From IMG/VR virus record IMGVR_UViG_3300033143_006337, positions 1 to 56,171 of that record: DNA of 56,171 nucleotides. The stretch is one strand, 5' to 3'. Shown piece after piece: positions 22,031 through 30,682 of the stretch. Within the stretch, counting starts at the first letter, position 1. Each line of letters begins with the position of its first letter. Source of the stretch: a virus. The translations under genes were made by a program, and so were the position numbers. The notes beneath the pieces were generated by a model. The model did not search any database. It saw only the letters and a program-made list of their open reading frames with translations, and was not told the origin of the DNA.

Positions 22031-22258
22031 ATGAAGAAAGAACAATACCCAGCAAAGGCTTTTTTTTCTCAGAAAATGGATGTTGATGAGATTGAAAAAT
22101 CAAATAAGCATAGAGAGAAGTTTGCTGAACTTGCCGAGCTACTCCAACAAGATTTGCCGATGAATGCATATCTTGTGGAAGCTGTTGACCTGTTGGAGAA
22201 TGCCGCTATGTACGCAACTAAGGCGTTTAGCCATAAAGATTATAAATCAGAGTTATAG
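22031..22258 (+). CDS. Acb2/Tad1-hairpin-like small protein (candidate nucleotide sponge)
   Basis: A 75-residue helical protein. The C-terminal part is a helical hairpin with a conserved-looking pattern: a helix with REKFAELAELLQQDLP, a turn, then YLVEAVDLLENAAMYATKAF. This resembles the Acb2/Tad1 hairpin family, whose hexamers bind cyclic oligonucleotides and block CBASS or Thoeris defence. AAGGAG precedes the ATG, and a strong terminator follows. The likeness is judged by eye; other short helical hairpins are possible. Confidence 0.5.
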   Translation: MKKEQYPAKAFFSQKMDVDEIEKSNKHREKFAELAELLQQDLPMNAYLVEAVDLLENAAMYATKAFSHKDYKSEL

Positions 22259-22271
22259 TAGAAAGAATAGC

Positions 22272-22303
22272 AAAACCCTAGCAACAATTTGCTAGGGTTT
22301 TTT
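22272..22303 (+). terminator. Rho-independent terminator
   Basis: AAAACCCTAGCA (22272-22283) pairs perfectly with TGCTAGGGTTTT (22290-22301) around a 6-nt loop and runs into a T tract. It ends transcription after the Acb2-like gene or attenuates it before the large terminase. Confidence 0.9.
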
Positions 22304-22360
22304 AAACAGTTCATCTTTTACCATTCTTTTCATTCAAGGAAGTAATAAAAGTATTTTAGC

Positions 22361-22552
22361 ATGGATGCAAATAGAAAAAAAGAGCGAGAATTAGAAGTTC
22401 AGATCTGTAACTTAAAGCTTGAGCTTGGAAGGCTAAAGAGAGTATTGAGGCTAGCAAATGATTTTGTTGAAACTGGAGAAGATCTTTATTTATACAGACT
22501 TAAGCAGGAGATTAAAAGGCTTAAGATAATTGAGGGGGCATGGAAAGCCTGA
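22361..22552 (+). CDS. Small coiled-coil protein
   Basis: A 63-residue highly charged helical protein (CNLKLELGRLKRVLRL and LKQEIKRLKII). It overlaps the large terminase start by 13 nt. The ribosome site is weak. It may be a terminase accessory factor; no family recognised. Confidence 0.55.
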   Translation: MDANRKKERELEVQICNLKLELGRLKRVLRLANDFVETGEDLYLYRLKQEIKRLKIIEGAWKA

Positions 22553-23994
22553 TGTTTTTAGAGAATGCCCCAGAGCAAGTTACTATTATCCTACCAGAAC
22601 CACATGAAGAACAACGAATATTTTTTGATTGGCATTTGTTACATCCAGTTGCACAAGTTTTAGTTGCTCCTTGTGGTACGAAATTTGGTAAATCTTATGG
22701 CTGTTCTCTTTGGCTTGCTAGGGAAGCACTAGAGAATCCAGGCTCCTTCTGTGTTTGGATTGCACCAACTTATCTTAAAGCAAAAATTGGGTATAGATAT
22801 TTAAAAGCAATGCTCAACATTGGTGGGGATTTTGTTGAGTGTTTAGATGGGCTTCTTGAGATACGTTTTTGCAATTCATCTTTCATCAAGTTTCTTCATG
22901 GTAAAGATGCTGAAGTTACTGTTGAAGGTGAAGGAGTAGATAGATTTGTAATTGATGAAGGTGGAAAAACAGCGAAGCAGTTATGGTATTCCCTCTTTAC
23001 TACGATAACTCAAACAATGGGTAAGGGAATTATAACTGGAACTCCAAAAGGTTTTAATTGGTACTATGATGTTTTTAGGACTGCAAAGAGAGGAGATCCT
23101 TTTTATTGCTGGGCTCATTTAATGACAGAGGATTCTCCTTATGTGAAACCTAAAGCGATTGAGCAAGCCAAAAGATTATTGCCAAAGGCTCTTTTCGATC
23201 AATACTATCGAGCAATGTTTGTCTCATCGGGCTCAGTGTTCGGAGATCTTTCAGGAATATGGGAAGAAGGTTTAAAAATTCCTGAAGGTAGAGTTAGATT
23301 CTGGGTACATCCTGATGAGAAGGAAAGATTAAAAGACACAATACATGGAATTGACTTAGCCAAGATGCAAGATTGGACTATTTTTTATTCTGTTAATGTT
23401 GATGGGGCTTTGACTGGTTATTGTAGATTTAGGCATACTCCGTACACTCGGCAGGTGCAAAGAGTAGAAGAGTATTTGAAAAGATTTTATCCTAAGACAG
23501 ATAACCATATTCGTTATGATGCAACTGGGGTAGGTATTGCTGTTGGCGATATTTTGGCTGATTCTGAGGTAGATGCTTCTGTAACTCCAGTTACATTTAC
23601 AAATAAATCTAAGCAAGAGATGGTAACAAGAACCACTATTGCAATTGAGCAAGGTTGGCATAAAGCACCAAGGATCGAAGATATAGAGCATGAGTTTGCA
23701 TCTTATGAAGTTTCTGTAACTCGCTCTGGTCTGCATTCTTATGCTGCTCCAGACGGGGAGCATGATGATATCGTAAGTGCTGGAATGCTTGCTATCAGTG
23801 GAGCCTACCAATCTTGTCAGGCTGAAGAAGCTGAGAAGCTGTTAGAGGAAATAATGGGTGGTAAGATAGAAAAGGACGAAGATTCTTTGGGAGAGTATGC
23901 TAAAGAAGCAGGGCTCAAACCTGGGGATGATGATTTCTTTAATGATTCTGATGAAGTAGAAGATGACTTTGATTTCAATGAGGATACTGCGTAA
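22540..23994 (+). CDS. Terminase large subunit
   Basis: A 484-residue packaging motor. The ATPase half has a degenerate Walker A (GTKFGKSYG, about residue 46), a Walker B (RFVIDEGGK) and a coupling motif (ITGTPKG). The RNase H-like nuclease half has GIDLAKMQDWTIF (first Asp), IRYDATGVG (second) and DGEHDDIVSAG (third). The C-terminus is acidic. It translocates DNA into the prohead and cuts concatemers. The ATG lies in the end of the preceding small gene. Confidence 0.95.
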   Translation: MESLMFLENAPEQVTIILPEPHEEQRIFFDWHLLHPVAQVLVAPCGTKFGKSYGCSLWLAREALENPGSFCVWIAPTYLKAKIGYRYLKAMLNIGGDFVECLDGLLEIRFCNSSFIKFLHGKDAEVTVEGEGVDRFVIDEGGKTAKQLWYSLFTTITQTMGKGIITGTPKGFNWYYDVFRTAKRGDPFYCWAHLMTEDSPYVKPKAIEQAKRLLPKALFDQYYRAMFVSSGSVFGDLSGIWEEGLKIPEGRVRFWVHPDEKERLKDTIHGIDLAKMQDWTIFYSVNVDGALTGYCRFRHTPYTRQVQRVEEYLKRFYPKTDNHIRYDATGVGIAVGDILADSEVDASVTPVTFTNKSKQEMVTRTTIAIEQGWHKAPRIEDIEHEFASYEVSVTRSGLHSYAAPDGEHDDIVSAGMLAISGAYQSCQAEEAEKLLEEIMGGKIEKDEDSLGEYAKEAGLKPGDDDFFNDSDEVEDDFDFNEDTA

Positions 23995-24155
23995 TGACTA
24001 AAGCAAGTAAGAGAAGATTATTTAATAAGGGAAAACTGCGGAAAAATTCAGTTGAATCTGATAATGATATGATAGGTAATAAAAGGAAGCTGTCAAAGAG
24101 AAGAAAAAAGAATAAGATATCTGCTAAGTCTCGTAAGCAAAATAGAAAAGGATAA
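23994..24155 (+). CDS. Small, very basic protein
   Basis: A 53-residue frame with very many Lys/Arg residues and only two acidic clusters (KRRLFNKGKLRKN; RKLSKRRKKNKISAKSRK). It starts on the terminase stop (TAATG) and ends 4 nt before the portal gene, so it fits the operon. It may bind DNA or RNA during packaging or neutralise DNA in the head. No family recognised. Confidence 0.6.
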   Translation: MTKASKRRLFNKGKLRKNSVESDNDMIGNKRKLSKRRKKNKISAKSRKQNRKG

Positions 24156-24159
24156 TAGC

Positions 24160-26487
24160 ATGAAAAACCTATTTAGCAAACCAAAGGAAAATCCTGTTGA
24201 GTCAGTTATGGATGTTGTTGAGGAAAACTGGGATTTAAGCAAGCTAAATAGGCAAGCAGATGATGTACAAAAGAAAATAGAGAAAGCTTTAGACCTATTT
24301 CAATTTCAAATCCAGCCTGAAATGATGGGTGGTGAAGGTGGGCATTTTGGCCAGGAGTTTGAGTTAAGAGCAACGGTAGGAAGGCTCAAGAGCCTTTATA
24401 TAAAGGAGCCCTGGTGTTTTGCTACAGCTGCTCTTATCGCTAAGAAGCTAATCACAGTTCCCTTTCGTGTTCAAGATCCATTAACAGAAGAGTTTATAGA
24501 TAATCATCCACTAGAAAAAGTTTTGAATGCTGGCAACTCAATGCAGGACAGTAAATCAATGGACTGGGCAGGGTATGTTGATTTAGTGATGGGTGGGAAT
24601 TATTTTAGGGTTATGGATGAAAGATATCAAGTACCTTATCACCTTCCCGTTGAGTATGTTGGTTTGGATATGCGAGATCTAAAAACTCTTGAGGATAAAA
24701 AGAAATTCCAAGAGGTAGGACCAATTGAAAGTCTACAAATACAGCAAAACTTTATGCATGGTTTTGGCTTATATGAAAGCAAAATACCATACGAGCAAGT
24801 TATACATCATAAGTTTCCTAATCCTTTTAATCCTTTTTATGGGCTCAGTTTATACACTGCAGCTAGTAGGCCTATTCTTTTAGATAGGCACAAGAATGAA
24901 TTTGAGATGGCTTTCTATTTGAGGGGAGCTACTAACGCAGGAGTTATAGAAACCACTGAGGATATGACGAAAACCAGGATGGAAAGGCTCATGAAAACTT
25001 TTGAGCAGGCTTTCACTGGCAAGCGCAACTGGTGGAGAACTTTATTTCTCCCTAAAGGTGCTAAGTGGGTTAACTCAGGTCTTACTATGAATGAAATGCA
25101 GCATCTTGAGGGGCTTAGAGAGAATAGGCTTACTCTTCTTGCTGTTCTTGGAATTCCACCTTCTCAGGTGGGTATCGTGCAGGATGTTAACCGCTCAACT
25201 TCTGAGACAGAAGAAAGGGCACTTTGGTCTAACACTATCCAACCTATTGCAGATTTCATTGCTGCAGGCTGGAATAACTCTTATCTTGTACGGGTAATCT
25301 ATGGTGGAAAAGTTCAGGTAGTTCCGGACTATACAGGGATAACTGCAGTTGAGGGATCTTTAGCGAGTAAGCAGCCAGATATCCAGGCAGTTGAGAAAGT
25401 TGCAACTGTCAATGAGATTAGAGAGAAAGTTTTAGGTTGGGTTAAGCTTAAGGAAACAGATCCAAGAGGAAACATGTTCCCTATAGAAATTGGCCCAACA
25501 TTTTCTAATCCTTTTGGGGAACCAGCCGACGAAGGAAAACCTGGGGATTTGGGGCCAGATGATCCTGAGCCTGATAAAGTTCCTGATGATGGAGATCCTG
25601 AAGATAAGGCAAAAGAACGCGAGCGAGTTAAGTCAACCATATCCGAGAATCAAGAACGAATTGAAAAGAAACAGGGAAGTGTTTTCATGAAGGTTTTTGA
25701 TTCCTATGTTAAGCTTCTTGTATCCCAGGCAAAGAAAGCTTTGATTGGTGGTAACGATATAAGAGCCCATCTTGAAGCGCAGCGAAATGTAAGAGCTGAG
25801 CTTTATTCTAAGTCAGGGATTCCTGTTCTTATCGATACCCAGGAGAAAGGTTTTATCTTAGGTAATACCAGTGCTAAGAGCTTTACTCTGCTTGTCTCTA
25901 AAAAGCAATTTGCTGAGATAGATGAAATTGCTATAGAAATCATTCGAGATAAAACAAGAGATAACAAAAGAACACTTCTTGCTGAAAGAAGCTTAACGCA
26001 TTTTCTTGGTTTTGATGAGCATAAGACAGAGCAGATAATGAGAATCATTGAAAACGGATTGGAAGCTGGAAAGACTACTGAGCAAATTGCAAAGAATATG
26101 GAGAAAGATTTTGTAGAAAGATATGGGGATCAATTCTTCACAATTTCCAGGACTGAAATTTTGCATGCTGTTTCTCAAGGATTACAATGGAATCAGGAAA
26201 CATTAGGAACAGTTTTTTCTGAAGTTCATAAACAATGGTTTCATGTTGGGGATGTTAGTAGCAATCCAGATGCAAGAGAAGGTCATGCTGCTTTTGAAGA
26301 TGCTGGCAAAAATGGAGTGGTTCCTGCTGATCATGTTTGGGTAAATGAAAACACAGGTGGACGTTTGCGGTATCCAAGAGACTTTCAGGCGGGTGCAGAA
26401 GACGTTATAAACTGCAGGTGTTCAATGGCTAATGTTATTCCTTCTGGTGCTGTAAGCAATGCAGAAGCAATCATAGCAACAGAATAA
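24160..26487 (+). CDS. Portal protein fused to MuF-like head morphogenesis domain
   Basis: A 775-residue protein. Residues about 60-430 are a portal of the SPP1/HK97 kind (WCFATAALIAKKL; GGNYFRVM; LRENRLTLLAVLGIPPSQVG). An acidic Pro/Asp linker (about 445-490) leads to a C-terminal MuF-like domain with SRTEILHAVSQG and the closing REGHAAFEDAG...NCRCSM. An in-frame ATG at 25687, preceded by AGGGA, marks the domain boundary and could give the MuF part on its own. The portal forms the DNA entry ring; MuF proteins are minor head proteins. Confidence 0.9.
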   Translation: MKNLFSKPKENPVESVMDVVEENWDLSKLNRQADDVQKKIEKALDLFQFQIQPEMMGGEGGHFGQEFELRATVGRLKSLYIKEPWCFATAALIAKKLITVPFRVQDPLTEEFIDNHPLEKVLNAGNSMQDSKSMDWAGYVDLVMGGNYFRVMDERYQVPYHLPVEYVGLDMRDLKTLEDKKKFQEVGPIESLQIQQNFMHGFGLYESKIPYEQVIHHKFPNPFNPFYGLSLYTAASRPILLDRHKNEFEMAFYLRGATNAGVIETTEDMTKTRMERLMKTFEQAFTGKRNWWRTLFLPKGAKWVNSGLTMNEMQHLEGLRENRLTLLAVLGIPPSQVGIVQDVNRSTSETEERALWSNTIQPIADFIAAGWNNSYLVRVIYGGKVQVVPDYTGITAVEGSLASKQPDIQAVEKVATVNEIREKVLGWVKLKETDPRGNMFPIEIGPTFSNPFGEPADEGKPGDLGPDDPEPDKVPDDGDPEDKAKERERVKSTISENQERIEKKQGSVFMKVFDSYVKLLVSQAKKALIGGNDIRAHLEAQRNVRAELYSKSGIPVLIDTQEKGFILGNTSAKSFTLLVSKKQFAEIDEIAIEIIRDKTRDNKRTLLAERSLTHFLGFDEHKTEQIMRIIENGLEAGKTTEQIAKNMEKDFVERYGDQFFTISRTEILHAVSQGLQWNQETLGTVFSEVHKQWFHVGDVSSNPDAREGHAAFEDAGKNGVVPADHVWVNENTGGRLRYPRDFQAGAEDVINCRCSMANVIPSGAVSNAEAIIATE

Positions 26488-26503
26488 AATTAAGGAGTTA
26501 GTG

Positions 26504-27559
26504 ATGATTAAGATTATAGGCAATCCCAAAGATGTTCAGAAGTGGCTTCAACTTAAAGAAACACCACTAACAAAGTATATTAATAAAGCTTTGAAAGCTG
26601 GAGAAAAAGGTGAAGAGCCTGATAGAGAAGATGTTCCTACTTTTCTTGGGCAGATTACTGAGGTTAAAGGAGTAGATGGAAAAAACCTAACAGACTACGA
26701 ATTTAACACCACTAAGCGTATGTATCTTAAGGGGATTGCTAATGAGCATACGATGGACAGAATGAATGAAATCGTTAAGCCTGTTGGTCTTGATGCAAGA
26801 AACTATTTAAAGAATCCTATTATGTTAGCTGACCACATGTATATGGCAAGGGCTTCTATAGGTAGAGTTGAAGAGCTTAGGCCAGAAGATGATGGTGTTC
26901 ATTTTGATGGTTGGGTAGGAGATCCTGAAAAAGCTCCACTAACTGATATGCAAAAAGACATTAGAAGCCTTATAGCTCAAGGGATTCTGAGAACTGTATC
27001 TATTGGATTCATTCCCAAGAAAATCAAATCACCACTGTTTAACGATGAAGGAGAAATGGTTGAGCCTGCTATCATTGAAGAGTGGGAAATGTTAGAATTA
27101 AGTGTCATACCAGTTCCCGCTAATGCTGGTTCAACATTCGAAATGAAGAAAATTCAGCAAACTTACGTTAAGCATCTTAATGAGTTTGCATCTTTATGGA
27201 ATAATGATAATGTAACGATTACTAGCAACGGTAAATCGTTTAACAAAGATAATGATAAAGGAGCCTATGAAATGAACGAAAAGCAAGCTCAAGAATTAAT
27301 TGATAGTATGAAAAATCTTGTGACTCTTTCTTCTTCAAGTAACGAGATGCTTAAGAAAAGCCTTGAGCTTCATGAAACTACTCTGAGTACACTTGAGGCT
27401 AAAGGAAAGAAACCAAAAGATGATGACGATGATGACGACAAAAAAGCCTTCGAAAAGAGACTTAAAACTCTTGAAGATGGTTTGGCAGGAATGACTGAGC
27501 AACTCGGAAAACTCTCCGAAAGTGTTCTCTCACTCGTTGAAGGCAAAAAAGAAGACTAA
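26504..27559 (+). CDS. Prohead protease with C-terminal scaffold-like domain
   Basis: A 351-residue protein. Residues about 60-220 have the HK97/U35-type prohead protease features: NPIMLADHMY (catalytic His region), LRTVSIGFIP (catalytic Ser) and LELSVIPVPANAGS. The C-terminal 95 residues form a coiled-coil, acidic scaffold-like segment (KKPKDDDDDDDKK). It starts with ATG at 26504 (AAGGAG 6 nt upstream). The protease digests scaffold and cleaves capsid proteins during maturation. The scaffold part also has its own start. Confidence 0.88.
   Translation: MIKIIGNPKDVQKWLQLKETPLTKYINKALKAGEKGEEPDREDVPTFLGQITEVKGVDGKNLTDYEFNTTKRMYLKGIANEHTMDRMNEIVKPVGLDARNYLKNPIMLADHMYMARASIGRVEELRPEDDGVHFDGWVGDPEKAPLTDMQKDIRSLIAQGILRTVSIGFIPKKIKSPLFNDEGEMVEPAIIEEWEMLELSVIPVPANAGSTFEMKKIQQTYVKHLNEFASLWNNDNVTITSNGKSFNKDNDKGAYEMNEKQAQELIDSMKNLVTLSSSSNEMLKKSLELHETTLSTLEAKGKKPKDDDDDDDKKAFEKRLKTLEDGLAGMTEQLGKLSESVLSLVEGKKED
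27272..27559 (+). CDS. Nested in-frame scaffold protein
   Basis: A 95-residue product of the same frame as the protease, from ATG at 27272. A consensus AAAGGAG lies exactly 8 nt upstream, so independent initiation is likely. The product begins MNEKQAQELIDSMKNL and holds the whole coiled-coil part. This matches the nested C/Nu3 arrangement of lambda, in which the scaffold is made in excess over the protease. Proof would be a separate band in expression. Confidence 0.7.
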   Translation: MNEKQAQELIDSMKNLVTLSSSSNEMLKKSLELHETTLSTLEAKGKKPKDDDDDDDKKAFEKRLKTLEDGLAGMTEQLGKLSESVLSLVEGKKED

Positions 27560-27626
27560 TTGCAGTCTTAATTTTATTAAATACTATACATAATTTACTT
27601 TTTGTTGTTTGAAAAAGGAGAGTCAA

Positions 27627-28997
27627 ATGAACGATAAGGCAAAACCAGAAGACACTATCAGCAAAATTTATGAGCTTCTTGCTGCTAAGAAAGCTCCAGA
27701 CCAGATCGGAAAACCTATCTATGCAAAAGACATAGAGATGGCTAAGATGCTTGGCGCAAAGAACATGGTGCAGCTCATCGGTAAAAAAATCGATGATAAT
27801 GATAACAAAACTAAATCTATTCCTTTGAACTTCGGTTCAAAAGCTTCAACGGGTATGCTTCCCGATGATGTTCGTATGAGATTGTTTTTTCTCAAGAAAG
27901 CAATCAGTGATGTTGAGATTCAGGCGCAGTACAAGTGCAATAAAAAGCACGTAACTGTTGCTGAAATGAAATCAACGCCACTGTATAAGGATACTCTTGA
28001 GCCCATGCTTAGGGCTTTTGATGTAACGGATTTTAGTGATTGGGCAGATACTCAAGCCCAAGCGCGTTTCTTTTTTGAAGAGTATGAGCTTCCTTTGCTT
28101 CTCGCGGATCAGTTCGACCAAATGCCGATGGATGCTTCTTTCATAAGGGTACCGGGAGCGTTAGGGAAGTTGATGGGTCAGTTAGAAGCTGATAATGCAA
28201 CATTTACTCCTCAATTCAACACAGATGCAAACTATATTGTTGAAGCCAAAAACAATGTGGTACATACTGTTATCACTCAAGATTTAATGGATGATGCTGC
28301 TCCTTCCATCATTGATAAACTTCGTAAAGAAGTTTTGAAAGGTGTTGGAAGAAGTTACGAAAGAACGCTTATTGATGGTGATGTAACCAATCCTCATCAA
28401 GATGCTGATGTAGCTTTTGGCTCAACTGACTTTAGAACAGCATGGAATGGTTTGAGAAAACTTGCCATTGCTAACGAAGTTACGGTTGGTGGTGGAGCAA
28501 TCGTTTATAATCATGGTGGAGACACTGCATCCAAAACTTTGTTTGCAACTCTACTGAGAATGCTCAAATCTCAAAACTCCAACAAAGCAGATCTTGCTTG
28601 GATCTTCCCAAATTCCATCTCAACTGATCTTGTAACTGGTGCAATTCCTGAACTCTTCACGGCATTTGCTTTTGGTGGTTTGGCATCAAACGTAACTGGC
28701 CAGGTTCCTCCAGTGTTTGGTGTTAATGGTGTTGAGAGTGAATGGATGAGAGAAGATCTTCATGAAAGTGGAGTTTACACCATCGCTGATCAAACAAAGA
28801 CGACTATGCTTCTTGTGCAAAAGTCTCGTTTCATGAACTGGACGCGCCAAGCAACGAGAGTATGGGCAGCTCCTTCGCTTCCTTCGAGCGATCAAATGCT
28901 TATGAGTTCCAAGGCACGTCATGCATGGGCAGGAACTCCTCAAAGCGAAACAGAGCGCAGTGTTGTGATGGCAAGAAACGTCGAAACTCAAGGTTAG
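27627..28997 (+). CDS. Major capsid protein (HK97 fold)
   Basis: A 456-residue protein. The first about 100 residues form a charged, helical N-terminal part (a likely delta-like domain or cleaved leader). Later segments fit an HK97-type capsid: FEEYELPLLLADQFDQMP (N-arm/E-loop side), a spine helix around KLRKEVLKGVGRSYERTLIDG, and a C-terminal WTRQATRVWAAP. AAGGAG lies 6 nt before the ATG at 27627. The position after protease/scaffold and a strong terminator after the gene agree with a highly expressed capsid gene. Confidence 0.88.
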   Translation: MNDKAKPEDTISKIYELLAAKKAPDQIGKPIYAKDIEMAKMLGAKNMVQLIGKKIDDNDNKTKSIPLNFGSKASTGMLPDDVRMRLFFLKKAISDVEIQAQYKCNKKHVTVAEMKSTPLYKDTLEPMLRAFDVTDFSDWADTQAQARFFFEEYELPLLLADQFDQMPMDASFIRVPGALGKLMGQLEADNATFTPQFNTDANYIVEAKNNVVHTVITQDLMDDAAPSIIDKLRKEVLKGVGRSYERTLIDGDVTNPHQDADVAFGSTDFRTAWNGLRKLAIANEVTVGGGAIVYNHGGDTASKTLFATLLRMLKSQNSNKADLAWIFPNSISTDLVTGAIPELFTAFAFGGLASNVTGQVPPVFGVNGVESEWMREDLHESGVYTIADQTKTTMLLVQKSRFMNWTRQATRVWAAPSLPSSDQMLMSSKARHAWAGTPQSETERSVVMARNVETQG

Positions 28998-29042
28998 TAG
29001 CCTTTTAGTTCTTGTTTCTGTTTTTGTTCTCTATATTTCTTG

Positions 29043-29078
29043 AAGCCCCTTCCCCAATATAGGGGTAGGGGTTTTTTT
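29043..29078 (+). terminator. Terminator after the capsid gene
   Basis: AAGCCCCTTCCCC (29043-29055) pairs with GGGGTAGGGGTTT (29062-29074), one mismatch, 6-nt loop, and runs into seven T. It lies 46 bp after the capsid stop and probably sharpens high capsid expression relative to downstream genes. Confidence 0.85.
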
Positions 29079-29095
29079 CTCTAAAGGAGAAAGTA

Positions 29096-29413
29096 ATGAA
29101 GTGTGTTGAGTTAAAAGTAGTGAATAGAAAAGAAGCGCTTTGTATATTGGAATGTGGTGGAGTTTATGTTGAAGCTGGTGGAAGTGTTATTGTGGATGCA
29201 GAAGTAGCTCCTAGAATCCTTCAAACCTACATCATGTTTATGGATAAGGGAGAAGTGTTCGAAAGAGAAAAGAAGCTTGCTAATGGTCACTATGAGCTTG
29301 TTGGTGCAAAGAAAAAAGAAGCTCCTAAGCCTGCACCAAAAGAGCCAGAAAAAGTTAAGGATGTAGCCGAGAATCGCTCAATGGAAGGTAGCTCCGAAGT
29401 CAAAACAAAATAA
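29096..29413 (+). CDS. Hypothetical head or connector protein
   Basis: A 105-residue protein with a short beta-rich domain (about 1-75; VYVEAGGSVIVDAEVAP) and a Lys/Pro/Glu-rich tail. AAAGGAG precedes the ATG. It lies between the capsid and the connector gene, the place of head-decoration or head-tail joining proteins. No family recognised. Confidence 0.6.
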   Translation: MKCVELKVVNRKEALCILECGGVYVEAGGSVIVDAEVAPRILQTYIMFMDKGEVFEREKKLANGHYELVGAKKKEAPKPAPKEPEKVKDVAENRSMEGSSEVKTK

Positions 29414-29437
29414 ACCTGGGGTTAAGGAGCTTTTGAG

Positions 29438-30052
29438 ATGGTTGTAATAGCTACATTAGATGAAGTTAAAACTTGGATTGGTATTCCTCTTTCTAATACC
29501 GATCATGATGATAACTTAACTCTCATTATGAATTCTACAACAAAAGCAATCTACAATTATGTAGATACCCCTTTCGAATTGACTCCTATAACTAACGAAG
29601 TAAAAGATGGGATAAGGGCAGATATTCTTGTACCTAAGTTTTTTCCTACTGCTAGTGTTCAAGAAATTCGGTTTGGAATTGGAACAGATGGAACAGGTGG
29701 AACTGTTGTAGATCCTACGGAATATATTGTAGCTCCAGATTCTATTACTTTTCGTTGGCTTCATACTCCGTTTTACCGTGGGAGTGTTGGTCTTGATTAC
29801 ACTTACGGGTACGATGGTGTTCCTGATGATGTTAAGCTTGCATTTATTCAGGCAGTGGAAGCTCAATTTAGGCGTAAGGGACGTAAAAGCATAGGTATGG
29901 CTTCAAGATCCAAGAAGGATGAATCAGAAGCTTACAGTGGCGATTTGAACGCTTGGGATGGTTTAACAGGGCTACCAAAGGAAATTGTGGCAATGCTTAA
30001 GCCTTACAAGTCTTTCGAGTTTCCAACGGATAATGCACAAAGGAATCTTTAG
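29438..30052 (+). CDS. Head-tail connector (gp6-like)
   Basis: A 204-residue protein. The helical start ATLDEVKTWIGIP and the following 'DHDDNLTLIMNSTTKAIYNY' are typical of HK97 gp6/SPP1 gp15-type connectors; the C-terminal half includes YTYGYDGVPDDVKLAFIQ. Such proteins form the ring below the portal. AAGGAG precedes the ATG. Confidence 0.8.
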   Translation: MVVIATLDEVKTWIGIPLSNTDHDDNLTLIMNSTTKAIYNYVDTPFELTPITNEVKDGIRADILVPKFFPTASVQEIRFGIGTDGTGGTVVDPTEYIVAPDSITFRWLHTPFYRGSVGLDYTYGYDGVPDDVKLAFIQAVEAQFRRKGRKSIGMASRSKKDESEAYSGDLNAWDGLTGLPKEIVAMLKPYKSFEFPTDNAQRNL

Positions 30053-30054
30053 AA

Positions 30055-30678
30055 GTGGCTAGAGTAAGAAGCATATTTGAAATGGTTGACTATATTAAAG
30101 GTATGAATAATGCTTTTACTCGCGGTTATTCTTTAGCTCTTCTGCAGGCTACTATTGATGCAGAAAGACTTGCAAAACGGAATGCAACAAGACAGTTTAC
30201 TGGAAGGCGCAACAGAAAGCTTTCTGGAAGGCTGCTTAATTCTATCTACAGTGGCTTCACAGAAGCAGGGGGTATGCCGCAAAGCTTTATAGGTACAAAA
30301 GGAATTCCTTACGGAGCTGTTCATGAATATGGGCATGATGGAATTAAACCTGTGAAAGCGCAACATCTTTGGGTAAAAATGTGGGGGGGAGCTGCAGACA
30401 AATTTAGGCGAATGACTCCTACAGATTTTATTAAAGAAATGAGAAACAGCAAAGCATTCCAAATCTTCAGAAGTAAAGCTGGTAATTTGCTTGCTTTTCA
30501 TGTTGTAAAAATATCAGGGAAAAAGGTTAAATATAAGCTTACTCCTCTTTTTCATTTGCGCGATGAAGTGAAAATTAAGGAACGGCCGTACTTACGGCCA
30601 GCGATTGAAGAAGCCTTTGAGGATTTTGGTGGAATCGCTGCAAAGCGCATAGCTCAAGAGCTTGTGGGGATACGTTAA
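30055..30678 (+). CDS. Head-closure/neck protein (HK97 gp10-like)
   Basis: A 207-residue basic protein starting at GTG (AAGGA upstream). It has the features of the gp10/neck family: a helix with ERLAKRNATRQFTGRRNRK, SGRLLNSIYSG, and a central GAVHEYGHDG. The C-terminal ERPYLRPAIEEAFEDF is also typical ('RPFLxPAxxxxxxx'). It joins the connector to the tail. Its end overlaps the next gene's earliest possible start. Confidence 0.75.
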   Translation: MARVRSIFEMVDYIKGMNNAFTRGYSLALLQATIDAERLAKRNATRQFTGRRNRKLSGRLLNSIYSGFTEAGGMPQSFIGTKGIPYGAVHEYGHDGIKPVKAQHLWVKMWGGAADKFRRMTPTDFIKEMRNSKAFQIFRSKAGNLLAFHVVKISGKKVKYKLTPLFHLRDEVKIKERPYLRPAIEEAFEDFGGIAAKRIAQELVGIR

Positions 30679-30682
30679 ACAA

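Noticed and set aside
27037-27247. GTTTAACGA-like copies inside the protease gene
   Set aside because: Fit codons of the protease (such as LFNDE, FNKD) so are likely chance matches to the intergenic motif.
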